The translations under genes were made by a program, and so were the position numbers. A stretch of 64,000 nucleotides of DNA from Saccharina japonica. Taxonomy: Eukaryota; Sar; Phaeophyceae; Laminariales; Laminariaceae. Shown here piece by piece: positions 10,681 through 21,478 of this stretch. The stretch lies in contig MEHQ01001000.1 of NCBI GenBank assembly GCA_008828725.1, positions 184,260 through 248,259 on the forward strand. Direction: 5' to 3'. The notes under the pieces were generated by a model. The model was not told the origin of the DNA and made no database searches. It saw only the letters and a list, made by a program, of their open reading frames with translations. The first letter of the stretch is position 1. Every line of letters starts with the position of its first letter.

Positions 10681-11152
10681 TTTGTACAATGTCAGAGCTC
10701 AACTCTCTTCTGTCATCTATCGAGTTTCAAAACCGAACGAACCGGCCGAGATAACTGTTCACTTAGGTCGGATGAAACCTTTTGTCAAACCCACGTCGTC
10801 TCCTGTCCCTGATTTCGAGGCCCTGGACGACATGTTCCTTGGAACCACCCTCCCTGTCCCCGATCTAGACGATTCTATGCATACCGTTACTATCGGCCCA
10901 TATGTCATCGAGGCAATCGATGGACATAAACGGGGGGTAGGTGCCGCGTCGGTGGATAATTTCCAGTACCACCTCAAGCTTAAAGGCCAACCCACACAAT
11001 GTGGAGTATGGCGTCACTACACCTCTCTCCCACAATGCAAGGAGATGATTGCGTCTTACCGCGCTGTAGTTTTGTCTGAAAATCCTTCGGCATTCGACCC
11101 GCCTGGGCGGAAGAAGCAGGCTCGATCTTCTTCAGCCCGGCGTCGGAGGTAA
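10679..11152 (+). CDS. integrase C-terminus plus chromodomain, second copy (no start of its own)
   Basis: An open frame of about 157 codons starts abruptly inside integrase (VRAQLSSVIYRVSK, EITVHLGR) and continues, where the first copy stops, through ALDDMFLGTTLPVPDLDDS into a chromodomain-like segment (about residues 73-127: YVIEAIDGHKRG, then FQYHLKLKGQPTQCGVWRHY, then CKEMIASYRAVV). The aromatic-x-x-K-x-K-G and W positions follow the chromodomain pattern of chromoviruses. The tail is basic (RKKQ...SARRRR). It has no zinc or catalytic domain and no obvious start. It is best read as a duplicated or recombined 3' end of the element. Confidence 0.75.
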   Translation, partial: TLYNVRAQLSSVIYRVSKPNEPAEITVHLGRMKPFVKPTSSPVPDFEALDDMFLGTTLPVPDLDDSMHTVTIGPYVIEAIDGHKRGVGAASVDNFQYHLKLKGQPTQCGVWRHYTSLPQCKEMIASYRAVVLSENPSAFDPPGRKKQARSSSARRRR

Positions 11153-12589
11153 CACGTTAGGGCATGTATGCGCGCATTGTCTTCCACTTTCTTTGATTTT
11201 GTTGCTTCGGTTTAGCAACCACCGAAGTCCGGCGCCCACGTGTTATATTTGTTTGTTTATACTGTAGCCGGCAGCCCTTCAGTGGCTACGTCTGTACGCC
11301 ACTTTCATGGCTTTTGTGTGGTTATTTTATTTTTGTGTCTTGCGTGCGAAGTACCGCGCACGTGCGCTCGTAAATATCTCGTTTCCAACGGGTACGATCG
11401 CAGGAAATGTATGTATACACGTTATCTATCACCTTGATGTTTGATGTTGTCCGAATCAGTACATAAGCATCCTTGGTCACCTCGCGTATTCATACGCGCC
11501 CTGAGCCCTCGCACGGCCATGGGAGCGGGTGCCGTTTCAGATGTTATGCTGAACAGCGTTTGTTCTTATTTATTTTTCGGAAGTCAGTGTGGAACATCCC
11601 ATAGAATATCGGTGTCGTGTTTTATCTCTAGTGTTGAGTATAAGTCTCCCCCTTTAGCCGTATGTAGGCGAATTTGCGTCGAATATTCGTGGTTTCCGGA
11701 GTGGCTGACCGCCACAGGGGGTAGACTTTGCTTACTGTAAAATCAAGACCAAGTTATGAGATAATACACGTACATTTTTTTTGTTTTTTCTTTTTCGTTC
11801 CACGGGTACCACACGCCCTTGTCTCTCCTCGCCTAAGTGCTCTAATATAGACGACCTGGCGAAGGAATACAAGACACGTTGTCGCAGTATGCATTTGTTT
11901 TTTCTGGCGAGGTTTAGTTCGGTTCCAACCCCAGAAATGCGACAACCCACAAGTCTGACTTCTGAGCCTATACATTTCCTAGTCCGGCACTTCGTCTCCA
12001 ATCATAAACTAGAATAATAGTCACCCGTGTACCTTACATGCACGTGCCTTCATTGGCCTCATGGTGGTTATCACTAGTTGGAGGGTCCGAAAGCTTGCCT
12101 GTCCGCCATGATTTCATTCCATTTACTGTCTGTCTATGCTATGGGTACACATCCTTTCTGTCTGGCCACGATGCACCCACGTTGCTCCAGCATACCATAC
12201 CCAGGATCCGAAAATAATCGAACGTTCGTCAATATATTTCGCACGGAAGCGAACTTACGATGTGTACACACCCATCATGTTAGCCCATGGTCCTGCAGGC
12301 CGCAGTTCATTCTGCGTTTGGCTACACATATGTCACCACTCCTTTTGTCACTAAAGTCACGTCGATCCTGGAGTTATCCTGGTTGTACTCAAATGTATCA
12401 CCAGCAACACAACACGGTACATACATGTCGATTCAAGTTTATTTACACTTGTCTCATTTCTGACCCCTAAAGATCATTCTCTTAGAATGACCTTTCAATT
12501 CGAAAATGTTTGAGTGGATTTGTTCGAAGAGGTCAAAATTTGTCTCCGAGAAGTTGGATTAGCAGAACATGCGATCTCTTTCCTCTGTA
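11153..12589. other. 3' untranslated part of the retrotransposon
   Basis: No gene is recognised. The first ~220 bases are homologous to 8960-9160. A T-rich tract at 11775-11800 is the only compositional feature. Confidence 0.5.
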
Positions 12590-12624
12590 GTTTTGATGGA
12601 GTGAGCGCTCTAACACCATCAAAC
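12590..12624 (+). other. hairpin 2 of the retrotransposon
   Basis: GTTTTGATGG (12590-12599) pairs with CCATCAAAC (12616-12624) with one bulged T, across a loop containing GAGCGCTC. Its layout and loop match hairpin 1 at 10645. It directly precedes the polypurine tract. Confidence 0.6.
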
Positions 12625-12625
12625 T

Positions 12626-12634
12626 GGGGGGTGA
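12626..12634 (+). promoter_or_regulatory. polypurine tract
   Basis: GGGGGGTGA immediately precedes the 3' LTR, the expected place for the plus-strand primer of LTR elements. It is short and contains one T. Confidence 0.6.
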
Positions 12635-13075
12635 TGTGAGTCACTGCTCTGCGAATCCAACTGCCAACTTGTGTCTGTCCATAATTCCTAGCACTACGTA
12701 CTAGGAACGTTCCATGAATTCTCCTCGGAATATTGTCCTCGGAGCGATGTCTCTCTCCCAGAGGCTCCGAGCCACAAGTAAAGGGTACAACGCACCGAGG
12801 CATCCAAGAGCATCTTCTGTGATGCTTCCTCGGCACGTTGTCTGTACCTTTCGTCCGATAGCGATGCGTGAGCTTGCTCGCACACCTCTCTCACTCTGTT
12901 TCCACGTCTGCTCGCATCTCCTCCTGAGATATCTGTCCCTCCACTGAGCACTCTGTCTGTCCGGTGTTTGTGAACACCAACCCCATCCTTCGGCCGTTGC
13001 CTTAGAGGAACGCTGGTTCACCCACGCGTTGGAGCTTCACCACTCCCTACGATGTTCTGAGAGACCTATCCCTTA
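12635..13075 (+). repeat. 3' LTR (441 bp)
   Basis: Matches 5321-5761 over the full length with six substitutions. It is followed by TAGG (13076-13079), the right target duplication. Confidence 0.95.
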
Positions 13076-13300
13076 TAGGTGGTGGTTAAAAATGCTCAGC
13101 GTCGTGTATGCTGTATACAGCTGACAATCCACTGTCACAGGCGGGGTCGTAACCGAAAAACGACACCTGTTTGATTGGAGCCATATGCATGTTTGGATGG
13201 GAATGGAGTTGTTCATGTAATGCGGGGTGGGTCTGTGAATACATTATTTGTCGAGATTCAAGGGACCTTCTATTTTGCTAGAGGGTGATTTCTGAGAGCG

Positions 13301-13541
13301 GGTACGGTAGAAGCACATCATTTTTTTTGTAAGGCTGGTCACTTAAGAAGCTCTATACTACACCCGAAAATTGGTTTTGGAAGAAATTAAAAGTGCTCCC
13401 CGATGAACAATCCCATGACTCAAGTATGGAACGAAACATATGGCAACAAAAAAACGAAATTCAGTCGGTTTTGGGTTTAAGGAGCCCCGTCGTTCAGAAA
13501 TAAAAACAGCCGAAAGGTGCTACCTCTACCGTAGCACGCGA
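13301..13541 (+). repeat. MITE family M1, copy 6
   Basis: Left end GGTACGGTAGAAGCACATC, right end GGTGCTACCTCTACCGTAGC. It contains the landmarks AAAAGTGCTCCCCGATGAAC and GTTTAAGGAGCCCCGTCG. It lies about 225 bp beyond the retrotransposon. Confidence 0.75.
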
Positions 13542-13661
13542 CTTCTGTTGTCTGCACGTACTATTGTGCGGGAAAAAAGCTCTTCGGATGTCGCGGTGGC
13601 CCGTTCAAAAGCCCAGGTACTACCCGATTGGGTTAGGGAATTCCACATGTGTACCAAAAGA

Positions 13662-13900
13662 GCATTCCCACGGTAGGGGTACCACGTTTTGGCTCACTCT
13701 TTTCTGACCGGTTGAGCTCCTCGCGTGAGTAACCACCGAACACTATTATCATTTTACTGGTATGTTTGTTTTTGGTGTACCGCATTGGAAGCTTTGGTCG
13801 AGTTGCGCGAACGAATGTTTCCGAAGTCATGTTTCGGGTGAGATATTTAGCTCCTCATGTGAGGAGCTCAGAAAACACTGCTGCGCCCCTACCGTGTGAT
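13662..13900 (-). repeat. MITE family M1, copy 7 (subfamily with GAGCTCCTC palindrome)
   Basis: Ends CATTCCCACGGTAGGGGTAC and GCGCCCCTACCGTGTGATG. It contains AGCTCCTCATGTGAGGAGCT at 13851-13870, a perfect 20-base palindrome, which also occurs (with a C for T) in copy 13. The two share more with each other than with the other copies. Confidence 0.65.
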
Positions 13901-13928
13901 GAGTCAAAAGGAATATTTGAATTGTGAC

Positions 13929-14166
13929 GAATGCTACGATATAGGTGCCCTAAGGGTAGTCTCTCGAGGAGCTCTATACCCGAAAACCGTTTTTGGAGGG
14001 GGAAGAAAGTGCTGGCCGAGGAATACTACCATGGCCTAATAACGATACAACGAAAAAACTCGCTCGCAACACACAAAATTAAATTCGACGGTTTTGGGGT
14101 TAAGGAACGCCTTAATTCGGAAACGTTTTTGAGCCAAAACGTGCTACCTCTTTTGGTACACGTGTC
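13929..14166 (+). repeat. MITE family M1, copy 8
   Basis: Ends GAATGCTACGATATAGGTGC and GTGCTACCTCTTTTGGTACA. The right end is degraded. The interior has TTTTGGGGTTAAGGAACGCC. Confidence 0.65.
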
Positions 14167-14348
14167 TTGAGTCTTGAGTTCTTAAACTCTAAACCCCTCC
14201 GTTCTATGGCAGGGCATCTATATTTGGTATGTTCTGGCTGGTCGTTGTGGGGCTGGTCCGTATACCTGCAGCCAAGTCATGGACAGTGTTTTTTCATTCA
14301 ACCTTGGGGAACGTTGGCCCGTTGTTTTTTATTGTCTAGTGGAAAAGA

Positions 14349-14509
14349 TACCGGTTCGTACTATCGGCCAACGCACCTTTGAAGCGGTACGGACAGCTAC
14401 TCTTGGACAAACCTACCATGCTGCTCCAGTTGAACATGCGAGTGCTCAACGCTAACGTGATGGAAGCCATGCATTATGGGTGAGTATGGCGTGTAGTTTT
14501 AACGAGGCG
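14349..14509 (+). CDS. possible exon, unknown
   Basis: An open stretch runs from an acceptor-like TGTCTAG to a strong donor GTGAGT after ATTATGG. The frame reads W-K-R-Y-R-F-V-L-S-A-N-A and ends M-E-A-M-H-Y-G. A second, shifted frame is also open here, so the reading is uncertain. A similar arrangement (V-L-S-N-A ... V-G-N-G before GTAAGC) ends near 14998. No family is recognised. Confidence 0.2.
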
Positions 14510-14515
14510 TCTCGG

Positions 14516-14763
14516 ACGCGTGCTACGATAGAGGTGACGAGTTTCGGCTGACGACGTTCCTACATGAGGGGTCTCCTTCACCCAAAACCGTCGGAGATCC
14601 ATTCTTGAGTTGCAAAAGTTTCGTTGTATCGTTAGACCATGTTTTTCCCCCATCGGGTAGAACTTTTGTTTGCCTCCAAAAACAGTTTTCCGGTGGGGTA
14701 TCGGGATCCTCAACTGACCACCCTCAGAAATATCAGGATGTACCTCTATCGTCGCATGCATGC
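14516..14763 (-). repeat. MITE family M1, copy 9
   Basis: Ends ACGCGTGCTACGATAGAGGT and TGTACCTCTATCGTCGCATG. Interior landmarks CACCCAAAACCGTCGG and AGAACTTTTGTTTGCCTCC match copies 2, 4 and 5. Confidence 0.75.
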
Positions 14764-15092
14764 GCCCTCGTCAAACTGCGGCTGGCTCACACCTGATTTC
14801 TCCTCCGCGTCATCTGGTAAAAGCGGACGGAAGACAGGGCAGAAGACACGATGCCGCAAACACTATCAGTACACCGTGTTATCCAACGCAGTCGGTCTCA
14901 TCAAGACCACCTCCATTGAAACGACGGTGCGCAAAGGAAATATTCGTTTTTCGCGGGTATTTTCAGTCGTATGGTATGATACGTATGTGGGGAACGGGTA
15001 AGCGCCGATGTGAGTGATTTTTGGGTGGCCGTTGGGGCCGAGGACTATTCGGGAGGACATGGACGGAAGTAAATGGTTTGCCGTGAGCATAC

Positions 15093-15346
15093 GACGCACG
15101 ATACGGTAGAGGTGCATCGTTTTGTTTCGGATAGAGGTCACTTGAGGAGCTATACACCTCGCCGAAAAACTGGTGCGGAAGGGAAATAAACACGCTACGA
15201 TACCCTATGAAACCTACCATGCCTAAGTATAATAAAAACAATTTTTTAACACAAGAATGGAAGTGCGACGATTTTGGGTTAAGGAGCCTCCGATCATCCA
15301 GGATCGATTTCAGCCAAAAAGTGCTACCTCTATCGTAGCACGCGTC
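15093..15346 (+). repeat. MITE family M1, copy 10
   Basis: Ends GACGCACGATACGGTAGAGG and GTGCTACCTCTATCGTAGCA. It shares CACCTCGCCGAAAAACT and TTTTGGGTTAAGGAGCC with copy 1. Confidence 0.75.
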
Positions 15347-16561
15347 ATACCTTTCGCTGTTGTTCAAGTTGTCAAATAAGTGCCACAAATTGACAGTGGC
15401 CGCGAAAAAACAAACAGGGAAGCTGGATGAGTGCAGATGTAGAGGCGAGTTGAGGAAGAAGCGAGTGGCACATGGGCTCCTGGCTCGAAATGGAAAAGGA
15501 ATAATCGCTTCAAAACGTGTGCAAAAAAGCCACGGACTGTCCAGCACCTGAAGCTTTCGTCGGGTGTGTTGCTTGGCTTGAGCCGGGGATAGATGATACA
15601 CGTGTTAGCGCGGTCTACAGAAGTTCCGGACAACTGAGACAATCAGCAAATTAGAATTGCTTTTTCACTGTAACGTGACACTGGCCGTATGCCTACTGTA
15701 GATGGTATGCACATCTACGACTTCACGGGTTGTGTTGCTGCCCCAAAACGTTCTTGCATTTTGTTTTATAGGGGTGCGGTGTTGCGGCCAACTCAATGAG
15801 TTTTCCCGTGCACCTAGGTTTGTTATTTTTTCTCGATCGGTATTTGGTTGATGTTTTGGGAATCGTTGTGATCGTTGCTTCGGCAGTTTCTGTCTGCTCG
15901 TTGACCTCGTATCATACAGACAGTACTACTCTCCTCTTCCATTTTTCAGGGCTCACGTGCTACGGATGTTCCTGCTGTTGGAGGGTTCGGTGGTGACATG
16001 GGACAGTATACCACCACCCGTAGCACTGTTTTCCCTTGAACGGAGGTACTCATACCAGGTACCACGGTTATACATTGCTTGGTGGTTTGTTCGTGGTTTT
16101 ATTTTGTTTTTTGACGAAATGCTTCAGCTTGGTTTCGTCGCCACGAACTACAGATCATCAAGGAAAATGAGGAAAGTGTAAGAACTTGATCGTGGTACAC
16201 CACGCCATCATGTGCTCGAGTACACTCGACCGACTGTCTTGTTATGAGTGCATCGTTTCACGCAATGCACGGTATTCGTTGTGCTGGCCCGGCCGAGCTA
16301 TGCTTCATGTATGCTCGTCTGTATTTCGTCGCGAATGGGAAGTTTCTCTTCGGGTACAAACTGATATATTTATTTGGCCAGAGCCCGGCATCAACAAGAG
16401 GCGGGGTTTTCAAACGCTTTGGGTCATATGTAAGCTGGGTATTGGACTGGTTCCAATAGGATTGTACATGAAGTCGTTGCTCCGAAACGTCGATATCTCG
16501 CAACCCTACCCTGCGGCGCAATGACAGCAGCGTGAACTGTTAAAGCGTTTAGTTTCCTTAG
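15347..16561. other. no gene recognised
   Basis: Short frames exist on both strands but none has a recognisable motif. Acceptor-like TTTTTCAG at about 15944-15951 precedes an open stretch, which could be an exon of an unread gene. Nothing firmer can be said. Confidence 0.3.
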
Positions 16562-17397
16562 GGTCGATCTTAACGAGAAAACTTATTTTTCTGTTTGTTT
16601 CGGAAATTTCGGCATTTTCTAAAATTGGGCCTTAAGGGGCCCCTTCGGTCATGATGAAACAAGAGTACCTGAGTGATGAAAAATATACATTTTTCGTTTT
16701 TTTTACACAAGCGATACTATTTCTGGTATAATAACACCATATCAGTACTCCATACGGAAAACGGCATAGCTCCGGTTCTAATGCTCAGATCTTCGCCCGT
16801 CAAACGTATAACTTGTTAGTTATAGTCTCTAGGAGGTATTGGAACCCTTGTATCTGCAAGGGAGGGCAAGGATTGCTGTGTTTGCATCACGAAACGAAAG
16901 TGCTCCGCAGCAAGATTTTGATCGTTTCGGAGCTCCTGTTTGGTATCTACACTCTGCTGTGGCCACGTAGGACGCTACGGGCGGTCGAACTAGAGGCCCA
17001 GGTACGTTCCCCTACTAGTGCTCGGTGTCCTCGTCGAAAATCTGAGTTAAAACAGTATCAGCAGCCGGAGAAACTGACATTTTTCAAAATCGTCTTGGGT
17101 ACCAGGGGTATGGCGAGTCGTTTTCGAGTAAGAGGCACTTGTCGTGACGAACAAGGCGTCTGATGGATATGCCTCCCGAGACACAAATGTTGGCCATGAT
17201 CTAGGCTCTCTAAAACTTATCGACGGGCGATAATCTGAGCATTAGAACCGGAGCTATGCCGTTTTCCGTAGGGAGTACTGATATGGTGTTATTATACCAG
17301 AAATAGTATTGCTGCTGCTGCTGCTGCTGCAAAAAATGAAGAATACATATTTTTCAACACTCAAGTACTCTTGTTTCATCATGACCGAAGGGGCCCC

Positions 17398-17643
17398 TTA
17401 ACGAGTACCTGGTACGAGCTTCAGTTGCCTCGCTGAATAATCGTCCACCAGGCACGAAACCGTCACTACAGCAGCAGCGCTCTCGGTAAACATCCGTGTG
17501 GTGCTCCCACTGCAGTCGGCCTGGCTCGCAGGCAGGTGTCGGTGCCTCGGAGAGTGGAATTCATCACTAACTCGTCGCGCTAAGACGCCCAACGCTACAA
17601 ACGCTTGAGCTACAGCCCTCATCGAGCTCGATCGGTCGGGCAC
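17398..17643 (-). CDS. hypothetical ORF inside the IR1 element
   Basis: An 81-codon frame with an Ala/Arg/Val-rich, protein-like composition (A-V-A-Q-A-F-V-A-L-G-V-L-A-R-R) lies between the inner right arm and the outer right end. The first codon is not ATG. It may be a fragment of a host gene captured between the two inverted repeats. No family is recognised. Confidence 0.2.
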   Translation of the reverse strand: MPDRSSSMRAVAQAFVALGVLARRVSDEFHSPRHRHLPASQADCSGSTTRMFTESAAAVVTVSCLVDDYSARQLKLVPGTR

Positions 17644-17656
17644 CTCGGTGCGGTCA

Positions 17657-17822
17657 ATTTGTCACCTCGATGGTGAGAGCTCGGAAACCTTTTGCGCCTT
17701 CTGTGTTCGGCAATGGCCTGTAAAGGACCTTTGGGACAACCCTGGCCAGCCTTGTGTGTTCGTGAGGGGAGGCATGGCTAGAACGGTGGGGCTGCCCGAT
17801 CCTCCTCACCCGTGCACAAAAA
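17657..17822 (+). CDS. hypothetical Cys-rich ORF fragment inside the IR1 element
   Basis: The frame C-H-L-D-G-E-S-S-E-T-F-C-A-F-C, then W-P-V-K-D-L-W-D-N-P-G-Q-P-C, runs to a poly-A run at 17817. The spacing of Cys and His (CH...CxxC...C) could bind zinc, but no family is assigned. It ends at the A-rich subterminal region of the element. Confidence 0.25.
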
Positions 17823-17967
17823 AAACAGAAATTTACGGGAATACCTAAAAAACTTAGAGGCCAGTTTTTTTGGGGATGAAGTTTTCGTGGTATTTACCGA
17901 AAAAAACAGAAAAAAACCCAGAAATTTCAGAAAAAAACCCGAAATTCACTCCTCGTTAAGATCGACC

Positions 17968-19589
17968 ATTATATATGCCTGCTGCAAATGTGTACTGTAT
18001 TTTTGCGGTCTATGTGGAATGCTTCGTCCATCGACTTTACTTATGACACACCAAAACGCCGTGGGCTCTCTTCAAGATGCAGAGTATTTATAAGTTGTAT
18101 GTGCATCCGATAGGCGACACTACAATAAATTCGCTCCTAACGCAGGCCGCGTGACGTTCCGACCATCGAGAAGTCCACCTACTCGAACGGGTGTGTGTAA
18201 GAGCTAGCGCATGTTGGGGGGTATACAGTAAAAACAAAAAAACATAGATAATATTATATAAAAGCCTAGGTGACTCCATTCCACGGCTGGGGCCACACCA
18301 TGGCATTAGGGTTGCAGCTCGACGCTGCACCGGACGCGGCTGCTGTGCATGGTGTGTGGGAAAATCACGCTGTAATACGTGTATATCGTGTCCCTCTTGT
18401 CTCGAAATGGATTAATGTCTTGACCTACTGTATGACTTGATTAAAACGTGTCACTCGAAGACGGAAACTAAAGCGTAAGAAGAATTGAAGTTTCAAGGTT
18501 TATAACATAAAAGCAACACTAAACAAACTACTCCGAGGCATCGTGTCCCTTTGGCGTCAAAACTAATATACCTATCTATATATGAATGGCTTATGTGTCG
18601 GTATCGATATTGTTCGGCTAGATTGCGACAGACAGTCTACCACAGTTTTTAAGATGTAAACACTTGTTCAGTGGGCCGTTCCTGACCTGGCAAACAAAAT
18701 GGGCAGCGCTCCGCATTGCTGGTAGAAGAACAAGACCCAAACGTTTTTTTGTGGGTTGACTTTAATATTATCAAACGGATACGAAGAGAGGGGAAAGTGT
18801 AGGAGTGTGGCATGGTGGGACTAGAAAGCGAGTCACACCTGGAACCTACTAAATACCCCATCTGTACGACGACCATAAACACAACGCCCGAGGACACCGA
18901 GACTCCGACACAGTTTCTTGTTTCATCGGTTATCGGGCAAACTATCCTGAAGTACAGAACAACCTGTAGGCGTACCGGGCATCTACGATATCAACTCTAG
19001 CACTTGCAATAGGTTCGACCCACCCCACCGGAGCGAAGCGACGTTGCAGCTCGATTGTTACTGACGGGTTAAGTGCATCTAGCAAGCTCAACAACCGGCT
19101 ACTGCATTGATGTTTTTACTACGGTAGTTAAATTCAGTTTTAGCACTACCGCATCGGCGGCGGCGGAGAACTTGCACGTACGTACGTGCCAGGCTATTCG
19201 AATTCGCACGTACATTCAATACGGTTCTATGTATAGCGGGAGTTGTTGTAGATATGTATGGCCTACAAGGTACCAAATGGGATCGATATGCCAAGTGGGC
19301 CACCGGCGGCTCCTGCTGACCATATGTCTTTACCTTGTGGGTGGGAGCATGGTGCCAAATAGGATTAGCCCACGGTGGGTTCGAAGTACCAAATAGGAAC
19401 AAGTTGCGAGATGGTGCAAACGTACGTACAGATCCGAACAGCCCAGCACATACGTGCCATTGTACGGCTGGTTCTACCGCATAGATCACGAGTGTCGTTT
19501 CTCTTTAGGGAATGTCTTTAGCGCACGGAGTGCGTGTGCCCCGCTATGTTGTTGAGAGTACTGTATTACGAGTCTACATGGTGCGGTCG
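17968..19589. other. no gene recognised
   Basis: No supported gene. A motif related to CCAAATRGGA / GGTACCAAAT recurs at about 19269, 19357 and 19386, a weak degenerate tandem repeat. Confidence 0.3.
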
Positions 19590-19883
19590 ACGCTTGCTAC
19601 GATGAGGTGCACCATATTAATTTCTGGAGCTCCAACAAGGTAGGGCCTCTATAGCTGACCCAAACATTGGCTATGAAGTAAACTAAAAGTGGTACCCGAC
19701 GAACAATCCCATAGCCTAAAGTGCATCACGGGAATAGATTTCGACACAAGAATGACAGCACAAGAATGACAGCACAAGAATGACAGCACAAGAATGACAG
19801 TGTACGTCCATTTTAGGTCAAGGAGGTCGATTGCTAAAAAAATCTTCGAACAACAAAATGCTACCGCTATCGTAGCCCGCGTC
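19590..19883 (+). repeat. MITE family M1, copy 11, with internal 14-bp minisatellite
   Basis: Ends ACGCTTGCTACGATGAGGTG and ATGCTACCGCTATCGTAGCC. The unit ACAAGAATGACAGC occurs about four times at 19744-19800, where other copies have a single ACAAGAATGGAAGT-like stretch. As in copy 4, the same internal site has expanded. Confidence 0.75.
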
Positions 19884-21156
19884 GCCGCCTAAGGTGATTT
19901 ACGTCGCAAGCAGTTTCGCTTATTTCTGGAAGGCACCTATTCCAACCGCATACCAGTAGGGTGTAGTTTTGGGTTTGAGAAAATACGCTCACTGAACACG
20001 AGGCGCGACGAGCAGCTCCGCTCACATAATTCCGTATTATGAGGGCTGCAATCTGGTAGGGGAACTCTCCAGGGGGTCGAAGTCCTCGCGATAGCTAGTG
20101 ACGTCTTCCTGTTTTTTGCAAATAATGTAAAAATTCTACGAGAGCAAACGCTCCCTGGAAACTCTAGTTCGGGATCGAAACAGCCCGGGACAACTCCGCT
20201 GTTGAAGTGCAGAACAGCAACCACGGCGAGTTCCAGGCGACTTTCTACAAACCCGTGGTCGAGAGTTGGCGCCTAATCGTCCACTCCTGCAAACACGGTG
20301 TTAGTCGTAGGACTCAGGTTTAGGTACGCAAGTCTCGAAGGTGTACGACTCCTGTATGTACATCATGCATCTCCTAAGACCGACACCGACGTCCCTATTA
20401 CCACTTCGACCACACCGTGATATTCAGTACACAATCACGGCGTCTTCAATACATTTTATTGTTATTGCACGGCCAAGGAACGGGTTGGCGTGCTTAATTC
20501 CACAAGTGTGTGTACTGCGGACCGAGCAATCGAGCTGGTGAAAAAACTTAGACCGCATGATCACGTAGCCCATGTACGTTCCGCACACACGATCATGCAC
20601 TGACTCAAAAAGGCGGCACGCGTACAGGCAAAACAGCGGGGGGGTACGAGTACTGTAGTTGGTGTTCTGTACAAACATGAATAGACGCGTTGAACGCGAG
20701 TCTCGTCTATATCTACGTACAATGATCTCGGTCGTTGTATTTTGTCTAGTTTTGTTGTGCGTTTAGCGGGTTTTGTCTCGTGGGTTTAATCTGCTGATAC
20801 CTACAGCATCTGATGTATGGATGCGTATATTTGGTAGGGCAGTAAAGGTCAGTGGACATTACAACGCCAGGCCATCGTCCGGGGTAAGACAGGCATCACA
20901 TACACACGCCAGCAACCCAGACACGTTGAGATTATATATATACTGTAGACTGTAGACATACCCAAGCACGTGGACCAATACACCATGTAAATCTTATGTA
21001 CTTGGTAAAAAAAGTGACTTAAAAAAATCCGCTTTTCATCGTGGTCTGCCGTGGTCAGTAGGTGCATCATGTGAACTTACGTATCTGCTGCGTACAGTAC
21101 GAGTCGTATTCGTTTTTTGTTGGACCAGCGGCCAAGTGTTTGTTTATCAGAAAAGG
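19884..21156. other. no gene recognised
   Basis: No supported coding, RNA or repeat feature is seen. Confidence 0.3.
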
Positions 21157-21478
21157 AAAGATGAGGAGGAGGAGAAGGAGGAGGGGGAGGAGGAGGAGGA
21201 GGAGGCAGAGGAGGCAGGAGTAGGAGGGAGGAGAGGAGGAGGAGGGAAGGAGGGCAGGAGGGATGGGAGAGAGAGAGGGAGGGGGAGGGGATCGAGGGAT
21301 GGGAGGGAGGGAGGGGGGAGGGAGAGAGGGAGGGAGGGAGTGAGGGAGGGAGGGAGGAGGGAGGGAGGGAGGGAGGCGAGAGGGAGGGAAGGAGAGGGGA
21401 GGCGAGATGAGGGAAGGGAGCCGGAGGGAGGGATGGAGAGGAGAGGGAGGGAGGGAGGGGGGGAGGTAGGTAGGGAAG
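21157..21478 (+). repeat. ~320-bp purine tract (GGGA/GAG repeats)
   Basis: The plus strand is almost entirely G and A, dominated by GAGGAG then GGGAGGGA units. The long frames here (Glu/Gly/Arg on plus, Ser/Pro/Leu on minus) are products of the repeat. Confidence 0.95.

Larger units (their letters stand above)
5321..13075 (+). mobile_element. Ty3/gypsy LTR retrotransposon (chromovirus type), 7755 bp, defective
   Basis: Two 441-bp direct LTRs flank the element, and TAGG occurs immediately outside both ends (5317-5320 and 13076-13079) as a 4-bp target duplication. The interior holds a primer-binding site, a reverse transcriptase with YMDD, RNase H, a zinc-binding integrase and a chromodomain-like tail, in the Ty3/gypsy order. 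Six mismatches in 441 bp between LTRs suggest a fairly recent insertion. No gag or protease is found: only about 50 bases lie between the LTR and the start of the RT frame. The polymerase frame is broken by shifts and stops. The 3' region after integrase occurs twice in diverged form. It is probably mobilised in trans or dead. Confidence 0.93.
16562..17967. mobile_element. nested inverted-repeat element IR1, copy 1
   Basis: Outer inverted repeats GGTCGATCTTAACGAG (16562-16577) and its complement (17952-17967) bracket AT-rich flanks. Inside lie long inverted arms, 16633-16803 and about 17221-17400, sharing TAAGGGGCCCCTTCGGTCAT, a TGGTATAATAACACCATAT segment and an AGCTCCGGTTCTAATGCTCAG segment. 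The right arm has a (GCT)7 expansion at about 17311-17332. A second copy of the inner unit is at 37981-38690. Long arms without a transposase fit a foldback or MULE-like non-autonomous element. Confidence 0.75.
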
